A DNA stretch of 34,112 bases from Peribacillus simplex (GTDB lineage Bacteria > Bacillota > Bacilli > Bacillales > DSM-1321). The notes under the pieces were generated by a model. The model had not been told where the DNA came from and did not search any database. It saw nothing but the letters and a program-made list of their open reading frames with translations. Shown in pieces: positions 1 to 7,797 of the stretch. Positions within the stretch are counted from its first letter, which is position 1; each line of letters opens with the position of its first letter. A program made the position numbers and the translations under genes. The stretch is from the NCBI RefSeq assembly GCF_001542915.1, contig NZ_LNNH01000033.1, forward strand, positions 1-34,112, written 5' to 3'.

Positions 1-97
1 GCGGAAAGCGAGTGCCTGGAGTGGAAATCAACGTCTAAATTGTACAGGCCATAAAAATAGACAAACTCGATTTTCATCGAGTTTGTCTACAGTCTGA
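1..97. repeat. Left arm of 97-bp terminal inverted repeat
   Basis: Positions 1-97 are the exact reverse complement of 34016-34112, with no mismatch. The outer part (GCGGAAAGCGAGTGCCTGG followed by AGTGGAAATCAACG) resembles a dispersed intergenic repeat common in Bacillaceae. The inner part carries a hairpin that acts as a terminator on the minus strand. Because the match begins at base 1, the repeat probably continues outside the window. It could also mark contig ends in a draft assembly. Confidence 0.9.
52..89 (-). terminator. Rho-independent terminator inside the left repeat arm
   Basis: Two 14-base arms at 58-71 and 76-89 pair perfectly around a 4-base loop. On the minus strand they are followed by a short T run. 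The terminator lies downstream of the minus-strand yjdM gene and reads out of the window. Confidence 0.75.
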
Positions 98-130
98 AAC
101 GGCCCAATCAATGGATTAGGCCGTTTTTTT
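98..130 (+). terminator. Terminator for a plus-strand transcript entering from the left
   Basis: The stem AACGGCC (98-104) pairs with GGCCGTT (119-125) and is followed by seven T at 124-130. It would stop transcripts coming from outside the window on the plus strand, so the gene left of the window is probably convergent with yjdM. Confidence 0.65.
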
Positions 131-134
131 ATCA

Positions 135-474
135 TTATATCTTTTTAACAAATTGGGATTTCAATTTCATTGCCCCAAAACCATCGATTTTGCAATCAAT
201 ATCATGATCTCCATCAACTAAACGGATGCTCTTGACTTTTGTACCCATTTTTAAGACGGATGAGCTTCCCTTCACTTTAAGGTCTTTAATGACGGTAACG
301 GTATCCCCATCATTCAAGGCATTTCCATTCGCATCCTTGATCGTCCTTTGGTCACCATTATAGGTTTCCGCTTCTGCCGTCCACTCATGGGCGCACTCCG
401 GACAAACAAAAAGACTTCCATCTTCATATGTATATTCTAAAATTGCATGTAGGGCAATTAGGAAAATCAGCCAT
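135..474 (-). pseudogene. yjdM: YjdM/PhnA-family zinc-ribbon protein, frameshifted
   Basis: The C-terminal frame is a clear YjdM (formerly PhnA) family protein, with a CPEC half zinc ribbon, [14 protein letters not shown] and [12 protein letters not shown]. The expected N-terminus, [11 protein letters not shown] with the first CPxC pair, starts at the ATG at 474 behind GGAGG but lies in another frame. Removing one T from the TTTT run (minus strand, about 439-442) would join the two halves. The uninterrupted frame begins instead at 491 with a hydrophobic stretch unlike the family and lacks one zinc knuckle. Either the gene is broken or there is a homopolymer sequencing error. The old 'alkylphosphonate utilisation' label is not supported by function, and the gene is unrelated to the phosphonate operon at 7-12 kb. 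Confidence 0.85.
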
Positions 475-632
475 CCATTCACTTCCTCCATTCGATAATG
501 TCCATTTTAATCTATAAATCGTTTACCTACAACCGGTAGGGGCGTTCCTTCTAATTCGGTTTCTTCTGCGATTCCCCCCCTACATGTAAATTCCATTTCC
601 TCCCTCCTCTAGAACCTAAAAGGGTTTTCCTA

Positions 633-638
633 TATAAT
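633..638 (+). promoter_or_regulatory. Candidate -10 box of bceR
   Basis: TATAAT lies 34 bp before the TTG at 672. No good -35 box is visible 16-18 bp upstream. The short leader favours the TTG start over GTG at 660, because a start site near 645 would cut into the AAGGA otherwise available to 660. Confidence 0.4.
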
Positions 639-671
639 TTTAAGGAAAAGCTGAAAAGTGTGGTGAACCCC

Positions 672-1361
672 TTGTTCAAATTGTTATTAATAGAAGATGA
701 TACGACATTATTCAATGAAATGAAAGATAGATTGACGCAATGGTCCTATGATATTCATGGAATCATTGATTTCAGTAAAGTCTTTCTCGAATTCTCGGAC
801 ATCAATCCTGATTTGGTCATCATTGATATCCAGCTGCCGAAGTTTGATGGGTTCCATTGGTGCAGGCTGATCCGGGCGCACTCCAATGTTCCCATCATCT
901 TTTTATCGTCCCGCGATCATCCTACCGATATGGTGATGTCGATGCAGCTTGGGGCAGATGACTTCATCCAGAAGCCCTTTCATTTCGATGTACTTATCGC
1001 CAAGATACAGGCCACCCTTCGCCGTGTTTATAATTACAATACCGAAAAAATCGAGTTGAAAACCTGGTGCGGCGCAACAGTCGATTATGAAAAGAATACC
1101 GTCTCCGCTGAGTCTGGAACGATTGAATTGACGAAAAATGAAATTTTCATTTTGAAAAAGCTCATTGAACAAAAAAACAAGATCGTCAGCCGTGAAGAAT
1201 TAATCAACAGCTTATGGGATGACAAACGCTTCATAAGCGATAACACCCTTACCGTCAATGTGAACCGTTTACGTAAAAGGTTGGATGAATTAGGGTTGGG
1301 GGCTTATATCGAAACGAAGGTCGGACAAGGCTATATCGCCGTTGAAGAGGTACATGCATGA
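672..1361 (+). CDS. bceR: Bacitracin-type response regulator BceR
   Basis: This is an OmpR-family two-component response regulator that activates the adjacent peptide-antibiotic ABC transporter when phosphorylated by BceS. The receiver domain covers residues 1-115, with acidic pocket D9-D10, phosphoacceptor D52 (VIIDIQLPKFDG) and conserved K101 (FIQKPF). A winged-helix DNA-binding domain occupies about 130-225 (TLTVNVNRLRKRLDELG). I chose TTG at 672 because it gives MFKLLLIEDD, the canonical BceR N-terminus, and has GTGGTGA just upstream. GTG at 660 would add four residues. The stop overlaps the start of bceS as ATGA, indicating translational coupling. The sequence is close to what I recall of Bacillus subtilis BceR along its whole length. 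Confidence 0.93.
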   Translation: MFKLLLIEDDTTLFNEMKDRLTQWSYDIHGIIDFSKVFLEFSDINPDLVIIDIQLPKFDGFHWCRLIRAHSNVPIIFLSSRDHPTDMVMSMQLGADDFIQKPFHFDVLIAKIQATLRRVYNYNTEKIELKTWCGATVDYEKNTVSAESGTIELTKNEIFILKKLIEQKNKIVSREELINSLWDDKRFISDNTLTVNVNRLRKRLDELGLGAYIETKVGQGYIAVEEVHA

Positions 1362-2362
1362 TCAGAAAATATTTGGCAGAAAGGCTCAGCTGGATCACCT
1401 TCTTCACATTCCTTCATCTATTCATCATCTTAGTCGCCTATCTTGATTCAGCCATTCCCGTAAAGCCCATCATGTACATAGTCTTTTTATCCTTGATCAT
1501 GTTTTGTATCTTTTTGATTTTCCGTTATAAAAAAGAAACCCATTATTTTAAACTGCTGGAAGCCCGGGAAGACAACCTGGACTTATCCAATCTAGCAGAA
1601 GCCGACAGCCCTTTCGAAAGAATCATCGAATGCAGTATCATGAACCAGACTGAATTATTGAAGCAGACCGCCGAAAAGAGCCAAATGACATTGGAGCAGG
1701 AGAAGGATGAATTATTATCTTGGATTCATGAAGTGAAGACCCCCTTAACGGCGATGCATTTAATGATCGACCGCTTGGATGATGGCATGCTGAAATCTCA
1801 TTTGACTTATGAGTGGTTAAGGATCCATCTGCTTCTCGATCAGCAGCTCCATCAAAGGCGCATGCCTTTCATCGAAAATGACTTGTATATGGAGAATATG
1901 AACTTGGAAACCATCATTTTTGATGAGATCAAAACATTGCAATCATGGTGCATCCAAAAAGGCATCGGCTTTGACATGCAATTGGAGGTGACCGAAGTGC
2001 TTAGTGATGCCAAATGGCTCGCTTTCATCATCAGGCAGTTATTGACGAACTCGATTAAATACAGTGAAAACACCGATATTTTGATAAAAAGCTATATCCA
2101 CGATGAACAAACGATCCTCCAAGTGAAGGATTGCGGCCGAGGCATCGAGTCGAAGGACTTATCACGCATTTTTGATAAAGGTTTTACGTCCACGACAAAT
2201 CATCGCGACAGTGCGGCAACAGGGATGGGGTTATATTTAACCAAGAAGGCGGCAAAATCCCTATTCCTCTCGATTGATGTGCTATCAAAGCCTGGAGTGG
2301 GAACGACCATGACCTTACGCTTCCCAAAGCGGAATGACTTCGTGAATATAACAAGCATGTGA
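1358..2362 (+). CDS. bceS: Intramembrane-sensing histidine kinase BceS
   Basis: This is a 334-residue sensor kinase of the intramembrane-sensing class. It has two transmembrane helices at about residues 12-30 and 37-56 with almost no extracellular loop, so it cannot bind ligand by itself. In this family it reads the state of the BceAB transporter. The dimerisation/phosphotransfer helix contains H124 in SWIHEVKTPLTAM. The ATPase domain shows the N box (QLLTNSIKYSE), G1 (KDCGRGI), F box (IFDKGFTST) and G2 (TGMGLYLTKKAA). It overlaps bceR by 4 bp. Its stop codon lies within the left arm of the terminator hairpin that separates it from bceA, so kinase/regulator and transporter are separate transcription units. 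Confidence 0.93.
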   Translation: MIRKYLAERLSWITFFTFLHLFIILVAYLDSAIPVKPIMYIVFLSLIMFCIFLIFRYKKETHYFKLLEAREDNLDLSNLAEADSPFERIIECSIMNQTELLKQTAEKSQMTLEQEKDELLSWIHEVKTPLTAMHLMIDRLDDGMLKSHLTYEWLRIHLLLDQQLHQRRMPFIENDLYMENMNLETIIFDEIKTLQSWCIQKGIGFDMQLEVTEVLSDAKWLAFIIRQLLTNSIKYSENTDILIKSYIHDEQTILQVKDCGRGIESKDLSRIFDKGFTSTTNHRDSAATGMGLYLTKKAAKSLFLSIDVLSKPGVGTTMTLRFPKRNDFVNITSM

Positions 2363-2389
2363 CAAAAGTGTCACATGCTTTTATTCTTT
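2353..2389 (+). terminator. Terminator after bceS, overlapping a candidate BceR operator
   Basis: Perfect 12-base arms (2353-2364 and 2369-2380) flank the loop AAAG and are followed by a T-rich tail. The core TGTGACA-AAAG-TGTCACA is also a 7-4-7 inverted repeat of the type reported for BceR-like regulators (TnACA-N4-TGTnA). It lies 82-109 bp upstream of the bceA start codon. Confidence 0.8.
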
Positions 2390-2426
2390 GTTCGGCCAAT
2401 CGCAGGAAAAAGCATACCTGGCCTTC

Positions 2427-2432
2427 TATAAT
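2427..2432 (+). promoter_or_regulatory. Candidate -10 box of bceAB
   Basis: A perfect TATAAT lies 30 bp before the bceA ATG. No recognisable -35 box is found 17 bp upstream, as expected of an activator-dependent promoter. The ribosome binding site AAAAAGGAG follows at 2444-2452. Confidence 0.6.
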
Positions 2433-2461
2433 AAAGATATAGAAAAAAGGAGTGTATCGAT

Positions 2462-3223
2462 ATGAATATATTAGAAGCGAAAAAAATCCATAAAAGCTAT
2501 GGGAATAAGTTTAATAAACAGGAGGTACTGAAGGGTCTCGATATAAGCATCGCGGAAGGTGAATTCGTCAGTATCATGGGGGCATCCGGTTCAGGAAAAA
2601 CGACGTTGCTGAATGTCCTTTCCTCCATCGACAAAATCAGCAACGGCACCATTACAATCGATGGACAAGAAATTTCGGGGATGAAAGAAAAAATGCTCGC
2701 CGAATTCAGGAAGAACCATCTCGGCTTCATCTTCCAAGAATATAATTTATTGGACACACTGACCGTCAAAGAAAATATCCTCTTGCCTTTATCGATTACA
2801 AAAACACCCAATCGCGAAGCGTTTCAAAAGTTCGATGCCGTGGCAAAGGAGCTTGGCATTTATGAAGTGAAGGATAAATATCCAAATGAAATTTCCGGAG
2901 GGCAAAAACAGCGTACTTCTGCGGCGCGGGCTTTCATCCATGAGCCGAGCATCATTTTTGCCGATGAGCCGACCGGGGCGCTTGATTCCAAATCCGCTTC
3001 CGATTTATTGAATAAACTGAGTGATATGAACAAAAAACACAAAGCGACGATCATCATGGTCACCCATGATCCCGTGGCAGCAAGTTATTGCAGCAGAGTC
3101 ATTTTCATTAAGGATGGACAAATCTATACCCAATTGAATAAAGGGGAAGAAACGAGGCAAACCTTCTTCAAGGACATCATGAAAACACAAGGTGTATTGG
3201 GCGGTGTGCAAAATGAGCATTAA
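2462..3223 (+). CDS. bceA: Bacitracin-type ABC transporter ATPase BceA
   Basis: This is the ATP-binding subunit of a Bce-type transporter, which frees lipid II-cycle intermediates from bacitracin-like peptides and acts as the sensor for BceS. Walker A is GASGSGKTT (residues 40-48), the Q loop is FIFQEYN, the ABC signature is ISGGQKQR (144-151), Walker B is IIFADEP (164-170), and the H loop is VTHDP. The length of 253 residues is typical of the family. AAAAAGGAG precedes the ATG by about 9 bp. The last codons overlap bceB by 11 bp. After the signature the usual RVAIARAL reads RTSAARAF, a mild deviation that leaves the catalytic residues intact. Confidence 0.93.
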   Translation: MNILEAKKIHKSYGNKFNKQEVLKGLDISIAEGEFVSIMGASGSGKTTLLNVLSSIDKISNGTITIDGQEISGMKEKMLAEFRKNHLGFIFQEYNLLDTLTVKENILLPLSITKTPNREAFQKFDAVAKELGIYEVKDKYPNEISGGQKQRTSAARAFIHEPSIIFADEPTGALDSKSASDLLNKLSDMNKKHKATIIMVTHDPVAASYCSRVIFIKDGQIYTQLNKGEETRQTFFKDIMKTQGVLGGVQNEH

Positions 3224-5159
3224 TCAACTCATCTTTCGGAACCTGAAGAAGAACCTGAAAAACTATTACCTTTATGTATTTGCTTTGGTCTTCAGCGCCT
3301 CGCTTTATTTCGCATTTGTCACCTTGCAATATGACCCAGCGATGGATAAAGCGGAAGGTTCCATAAAAGGCGGCGCTGCCATCAAGACTGCATCGATCCT
3401 GCTTGTTGCGATCGTTTCCATATTCCTCTTTTATGCCAATAGCATTTTCATAAAACGGCGCAGTAAGGAAATTGGCTTATTCCAATTGATAGGCATGACA
3501 AAAAACAGAATCTTCCGTATCCTGAGCGCGGAAAACTTCATCTTATATTTCTGTTCCGTGTTCATGGGGATCTTCATAGGGTTTGCCGGTTCCAAATTGA
3601 TCATGATGATCTTATTTAAGATTACCGGTGTCCATGCGATCGCAACTCTGCAATTTTCAATCTTGCCGCTTATACAGACGTTGATTGTTTTTAGCATCAT
3701 CTATCTGTTCATCATGTTGATGAATTATATCTTCATAAAAAGGCAGACCATTTTATCCCTATTCAGGGTGACTTCCTTGACCGAAGGAAAAGTGAAGAAG
3801 GTTTCAATGTTCGAAATGATCATCGGCGTATTCGGGATCCTCCTGATCATTAGCGGCTATGTCGTTTCCTCCAAATTATTCGATGGAGCGTTCATGGAAA
3901 TGACCGAGCTTTTTATGGCGATGATCTTCATTTTGGCATCCGTCATCATCGGGACCTATCTATTTTATAAAGGATCCGTAAGCTTCATTTTTAATATCAT
4001 TCGTAAAAATAAAAACGGCTACTTGAATATCAATGAAGTATTGTCCCTATCATCGATCATGTTCCGGATGAAATCGAATGCGATATTGCTGACGATCATC
4101 ACGACCGTTTCCGCCCTGGCGATCGGATTATTATCTTTAAGCTATATCGCCTACTACTCAGCTGAAAAAATGGCGGCGTCTTCCATCCCTAACGATTTTT
4201 CCTTGACCGATAAGAAAGATGCCGAGGTATTCAAACAAGCTTTGTCCGCAAGTAACATTGCTTATGCCGAAGAAAAGATTGAAGTCCTCCAAATCAAAGT
4301 CAATGCAAGGAATATATTGGAGAAAAACCTGGGAGGGGTGAATTTCGATCCGAACAACATGGTTCTTTCCGTCATCAGTGAGAAATCCGTTAAAGGGATC
4401 CATCTAGCCGAGGAAGAGACGCTGTTTAGCGGATACAGCAGCATGCTTGAGAAAGTCATGCCCTTGAAGGATTCCGGAAAGGTTGAATGGAAGGGCAAAC
4501 ATGAGGTGATACCGCAAACCTACATGGGCCTGAACGATGAGAGCATCCTTCCCTACTATTTCACCAATGGCGGAATGCCCGTCGGGATTGTCGATGATGC
4601 AATATTCAAGCGTTTGAAAAAGGATATCGACCCGGAAATCCAGAAAATCTCATCCATTAACATCGGGATTGATATCAAGGATGACGCAAATATTCCCACC
4701 GCGAATGAAACGTTCAAAAAAATGAACTTTAACGAAAAACATATTCAAGAATCGCAGTTTGAAACGTTCGATCATCAGAAGAAGAATATGGGCCTCTTGA
4801 TGTTCATCGTCGGCTTTTTGGGACTGACCTTCCTGATCACATCCGGCTGTATTCTCTATTTCAAGCAAATGGATGAAAGCGAAAATGAAAAATCGAATTA
4901 TACGATTTTACGAAAACTCGGATTCACCCAAGGTGATCTACTAAAAGGTATCCAAACAAAGCAAATATTCAATTTTGGCATTCCTTTAGTCGTCGGGCTG
5001 CTTCATAGTTATTTCGCCGTCCAGTCAGGCTGGTTCTTATTCGGAACCGAGGTTTGGACACCGATGATCATCGTCATGGTATTATACACGGCCTTGTATT
5101 CGATCTTCGGGATCCTGTCCGTCCTGCATTACAAAAAGGTCATCAAAGATTCGCTTTAA
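3213..5159 (+). CDS. bceB: Bacitracin-type ABC transporter permease BceB
   Basis: This is a 648-residue FtsX-like permease with the Bce architecture. There are hydrophobic segments from about residue 15 onward and a seventh helix near 290-315. A large extracellular domain follows (about 315-520), the family's peptide-sensing region, and then three C-terminal helices (about 525-645). I chose ATG at 3213 ([10 protein letters not shown]), inside the end of bceA. An upstream in-frame GTG at 3192 would add seven residues that do not resemble the family. With BceA it forms the membrane complex that both removes the antibiotic from its target and signals need to BceS. No convincing terminator follows; the 21-bp repeats begin about 20 bp downstream. 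Confidence 0.92.
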   Translation: MSINQLIFRNLKKNLKNYYLYVFALVFSASLYFAFVTLQYDPAMDKAEGSIKGGAAIKTASILLVAIVSIFLFYANSIFIKRRSKEIGLFQLIGMTKNRIFRILSAENFILYFCSVFMGIFIGFAGSKLIMMILFKITGVHAIATLQFSILPLIQTLIVFSIIYLFIMLMNYIFIKRQTILSLFRVTSLTEGKVKKVSMFEMIIGVFGILLIISGYVVSSKLFDGAFMEMTELFMAMIFILASVIIGTYLFYKGSVSFIFNIIRKNKNGYLNINEVLSLSSIMFRMKSNAILLTIITTVSALAIGLLSLSYIAYYSAEKMAASSIPNDFSLTDKKDAEVFKQALSASNIAYAEEKIEVLQIKVNARNILEKNLGGVNFDPNNMVLSVISEKSVKGIHLAEEETLFSGYSSMLEKVMPLKDSGKVEWKGKHEVIPQTYMGLNDESILPYYFTNGGMPVGIVDDAIFKRLKKDIDPEIQKISSINIGIDIKDDANIPTANETFKKMNFNEKHIQESQFETFDHQKKNMGLLMFIVGFLGLTFLITSGCILYFKQMDESENEKSNYTILRKLGFTQGDLLKGIQTKQIFNFGIPLVVGLLHSYFAVQSGWFLFGTEVWTPMIIVMVLYTALYSIFGILSVLHYKKVIKDSL

Positions 5160-5178
5160 CAATCATATTAAAATACAG

Positions 5179-5425
5179 TTACTCGCGAGTTTAGCCACTT
5201 TACTCGCGAGTTTCGTTCGTTTATCCGCGAATTTTGCCTTTGCAGCGAATGCGAGACGGGTTCTCATAAAAATTGTGCGTTTCACATGACATTGGAACCG
5301 TTTCTCGTCAATTTCCTGCTTAACTCTCCAATTCGGTCCGGATTCGTCGTATAATCACAGCTATCTTTCACCTTTTCGGAGCGTTACTCACCAGTTTCGT
5401 GCTTTTACTCGCAAGTTTAGGCTTT
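5179..5425. repeat. 21-bp degenerate repeats, consensus TTACTCGCGAGTTTcgtgctt
   Basis: Three adjacent 21-bp units (5179-5199, 5200-5220, 5221-5241) and two more (5384-5404, 5405-5425) share TTACTCGCGAGTTT, whose core ACTCGCGAGT is a 10-bp palindrome. The exact 21-bp step equals about two helical turns. About 140 bp between the groups may be decayed units. The repeats sit between the convergent genes bceB and the flavoprotein at 5680. Confidence 0.7.
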
Positions 5426-5500
5426 TGCAGGCGCATGCGCCGAGAGGGCTCCCACCCGCTCGCGGAAAGGAAGCGCCTGCAGTGAAATGAAACGGCTAAA
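5426..5500. repeat. REP-like palindromic element
   Basis: The arms TGCAGGCGC (5426-5434) and GCGCCTGCA (5473-5481) are exact reverse complements. The segment from GCGGAAAGG through GCGCCTGCAGTG and GAAATGAAACG aligns with the start of the window-end repeat (GCGGAAAGCGAGTGCCTGG...). It is probably a degenerate member of the same dispersed family and directly follows the 21-bp units. Confidence 0.6.
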
Positions 5501-5599
5501 GGTCGAATCCTCCTAAACGACGGCCAATCAAGAATCCATCTTCGTTTTCTCCAAAAAGGGAATCAGAAATCTACCTTCGCTTTATGCAGAGTTTAGATA

Positions 5600-5644
5600 A
5601 AAAAAGTACCCTACCAGATAGACTTTTTAAAGTGTCTATCCGAT
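5600..5644 (-). terminator. Possible terminator of the flavoprotein gene
   Basis: GATAGAC and GTCTATC form a 7-bp stem about 35 bp beyond the stop of the minus-strand gene. A T run on the minus strand (T7, plus 5598-5604) lies some 16 bases further on, so the structure is not ideal. Confidence 0.35.
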
Positions 5645-5679
5645 AGAGTAAACATTAATGTACCACCAATTTTTTCCTT

Positions 5680-6744
5680 TTACAGGACCGCAGCCGGTTT
5701 CATCATTTGCTTGATCAGTTCCTTGTTGCGCTTTTTAAAGATTTCGTTATGGGAGGAGACCATTCCCATACCAAGTGCATCGGGCTGAATATATTGCTTT
5801 GCCTTGTTTACGGCATTTGCCGCATCTTGGAAGGTTCCTGCTATTAAGTGCAATTTGCCGTCATGGTGCAGGATATCACCCGCAGCATAAATTCCATCCA
5901 TCGAGGATTCACTGGAAGCATTACCTTCAATATAATAATTATCGACCATTGCAATATCCACTTTACTATTTTGCAGCAGCGATGTATCGCGCTCATATCC
6001 ATGATTGATGATGACCTCGTCGACCGGCAGGTAAGAAACCTCACCCGTCGTATGGTTGGTCAATTCGACATGTTCGATCGATTCATGATTGGCACACGCG
6101 ATCAGCTTAGTGATCGTTGTATTCAAGAAGCAAACGGCTGAGCTTTCCATCAATTGCCTTGCCTGTGATTCATGACCAGCTAAGCTATCTTTCCTGTATG
6201 TCAGATAGACTTTTTTGGCGACTGGCTCCAATTCATTAGCCCAATCGATTGCCGAATTGCCGCCACCTGAGATGATCACCGTTTTATCCTTGAATCGGTT
6301 GAATGATTTAACGGTATAGTTCAGATTGGAAACCTCAAACCTTTCCGCCCCTTCTATCTCCAGTTTTTGAGGATTCAAGATTCCGCCGCCAACCGCGACA
6401 ATGATCGTCTTAGAATAATGCTTTTGACCGGATGCTGTAAGTAAAACGAATATCCCTTCCTCATTACGTGTGATCGATTCCACTTTCTCATTCAACACGA
6501 CGGTTGGATTGAACGTTAAGCCCTGCTCCACCAGCTGTTCGATTAACTTCTCACCTGTAGTCGGTGTCAGTCCGCCTACATCCCAAATCATTTTCTCCGG
6601 ATATACATGAATCTTCCCGCCTAGCTGCGGCTGGTATTCAATGATTTTCGTCTTCATTTCCCTTAACCCGCTATAAAAAGTGGAGTACAGGCCTGCGGGC
6701 CCCCCTCCAATAACTGTAACATCAAATAAATCTTGCTGTTCCAT
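5680..6744 (-). CDS. Thioredoxin reductase-like ferredoxin/flavodoxin-NADP+ reductase (YcgT/YumC type)
   Basis: This 354-residue NAD(P)/FAD flavoprotein has an N-terminal FAD-binding GGGPAG at residues 13-18, a second dinucleotide-binding GGGNSAIDWA near 170, and a C-terminal FAD motif (DGIYAAGDI). It lacks the CxxC redox pair of true thioredoxin reductases. That places it with the type-2 ferredoxin-NADP+ reductases (YumC/YcgT), which pass electrons between NADPH and ferredoxin or flavodoxin. GAGGAG stands 8 bp before the ATG. A Fur box 32-46 bp upstream points to the iron-regulated YcgT branch rather than the housekeeping YumC. The C-terminus after TFQDAANAVNKAKQY is about 20 residues longer than I recall for Bacillus subtilis homologues. 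Confidence 0.85.
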   Translation of the reverse strand: MEQQDLFDVTVIGGGPAGLYSTFYSGLREMKTKIIEYQPQLGGKIHVYPEKMIWDVGGLTPTTGEKLIEQLVEQGLTFNPTVVLNEKVESITRNEEGIFVLLTASGQKHYSKTIIVAVGGGILNPQKLEIEGAERFEVSNLNYTVKSFNRFKDKTVIISGGGNSAIDWANELEPVAKKVYLTYRKDSLAGHESQARQLMESSAVCFLNTTITKLIACANHESIEHVELTNHTTGEVSYLPVDEVIINHGYERDTSLLQNSKVDIAMVDNYYIEGNASSESSMDGIYAAGDILHHDGKLHLIAGTFQDAANAVNKAKQYIQPDALGMGMVSSHNEIFKKRNKELIKQMMKPAAVL

Positions 6745-6775
6745 TTCCGTTCACTCCTCGGTAATCAAATGTTAT

Positions 6776-6790
6776 TGATTATCATTCTCA
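6776..6790 (-). promoter_or_regulatory. Fur box upstream of the flavoprotein gene
   Basis: TGATTATcATTCTCA matches the Bacillus 7-1-7 Fur consensus TGATAATnATTATCA at 12 of 14 positions. It lies 32-46 bp upstream of the ATG, where bound Fur would block transcription. Iron-dependent repression is the expected result. Confidence 0.75.
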
Positions 6791-6923
6791 TTTAATCGTA
6801 CACCCTTTTCGTCACTTTTTCAATATGAATTTATGAAATAAGTGAGCAAAATTTCAAAAATGAACCTCCAACATATTTACCGATTCCGTGAGGCTGGTGT
6901 ATCGACTGCGCAGGGTGAATGAA

Positions 6924-6967
6924 ACGCAAAAAAAAGTGCAGTCATTCCCCTTGATTGCGGGCTGCAC
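6924..6967 (-). terminator. Terminator of the 2-aminoethylphosphonate operon
   Basis: GTGCAG (minus strand, 6967-6962) pairs with CTGCAC (6941-6936) and is followed by eight T (6935-6928). It lies 15 bp beyond the phnX stop. Confidence 0.75.
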
Positions 6968-6981
6968 ATTTTGAAAGATGG

Positions 6982-7797
6982 TTAGCGTGAACTCGGTCTC
7001 TTCCCATCAGCTATAAGATCATTGATACGATCTATGAGCTCAGGCAATTCCTTCATCGTTTTAATCGTAAAATCAGCCCCATTTTGCATAAAGGAATGGG
7101 CCGTTTCGGAGATTACATTTTCTTTATCCCATTCTGATAGACTGGTATACTCCTCCAAACTCAATCCCATCTCAGAGCTTCCGACAATGACTCCGACGGA
7201 CCAGACCCCAGCATGGACTCCCTCCTTCATATCCGAAGCGGTATCTCCTACTTTCACTGTCTTCCATGACGCGGATATCCTCAATTCTTCGATGTTGCGA
7301 TAAATCATGTATGGATAAGGTCTTCCAACCGAATTGGTTGCATCAGGGGTTACATGGAAATCAGGGCCGTAGCCTTTTTTCAACGCATGGGAGACGACGA
7401 CTTCCATCATGGCATCCGTATAACCCGTTGTCGAACCAATCTTCAGCCCGCGATTTCTCAATACTTCCACCGTCTCGATGACACCTGGAATCGGTTCTGT
7501 ATAATCTGCCAAGGAAACCATTAATGCCGGTTCGAACTCAGCGTACAATTTTTCGACATCCTCCTCATTGAAACCTCGTCCATATGCCTCTTCCCATAAA
7601 GCGGATATCCTTGGCATCGCCAGCATTGCCCGGATATGATCGATTTTCAGCATCCCCATCGGTGCTCTCGCTTCCGCCATCGTCACATCGATGCCGGCAT
7701 TCTTAAAAATATCCACAAAAACGTTCACTGGCGCAAAACAGCCAAAATCCACCGCTGTCCCAGCCCAATCCAAAATGATTCCCTCTACCTTATTCAT
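6982..7797 (-). CDS. phnX: Phosphonoacetaldehyde hydrolase (phosphonatase)
   Basis: This is a HAD-superfamily enzyme that cleaves the C-P bond of phosphonoacetaldehyde to acetaldehyde and phosphate. The nucleophile is D10 in ILDWAGT. The Schiff-base lysine of the cap domain is K51 in PMGMLKIDHI. The later HAD motifs are STTGYTD and KVGDTASDMKEG. The length of 271 residues is normal. The ATG overlaps the phnW stop by 4 bp, so the two enzymes are translationally coupled. It is the last gene of the operon, followed by a terminator. With PhnW it converts 2-aminoethylphosphonate to phosphate and acetaldehyde in the cytoplasm. Confidence 0.95.
   Translation of the reverse strand: MNKVEGIILDWAGTAVDFGCFAPVNVFVDIFKNAGIDVTMAEARAPMGMLKIDHIRAMLAMPRISALWEEAYGRGFNEEDVEKLYAEFEPALMVSLADYTEPIPGVIETVEVLRNRGLKIGSTTGYTDAMMEVVVSHALKKGYGPDFHVTPDATNSVGRPYPYMIYRNIEELRISASWKTVKVGDTASDMKEGVHAGVWSVGVIVGSSEMGLSLEEYTSLSEWDKENVISETAHSFMQNGADFTIKTMKELPELIDRINDLIADGKRPSSR

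Noticed and set aside
135..491. phnA as a phosphonate-degradation gene linked to phnWX
   Set aside because: The name PhnA is historical for this zinc-ribbon family (YjdM); it is not phosphonoacetate hydrolase, and the gene is 6.5 kb away and broken.
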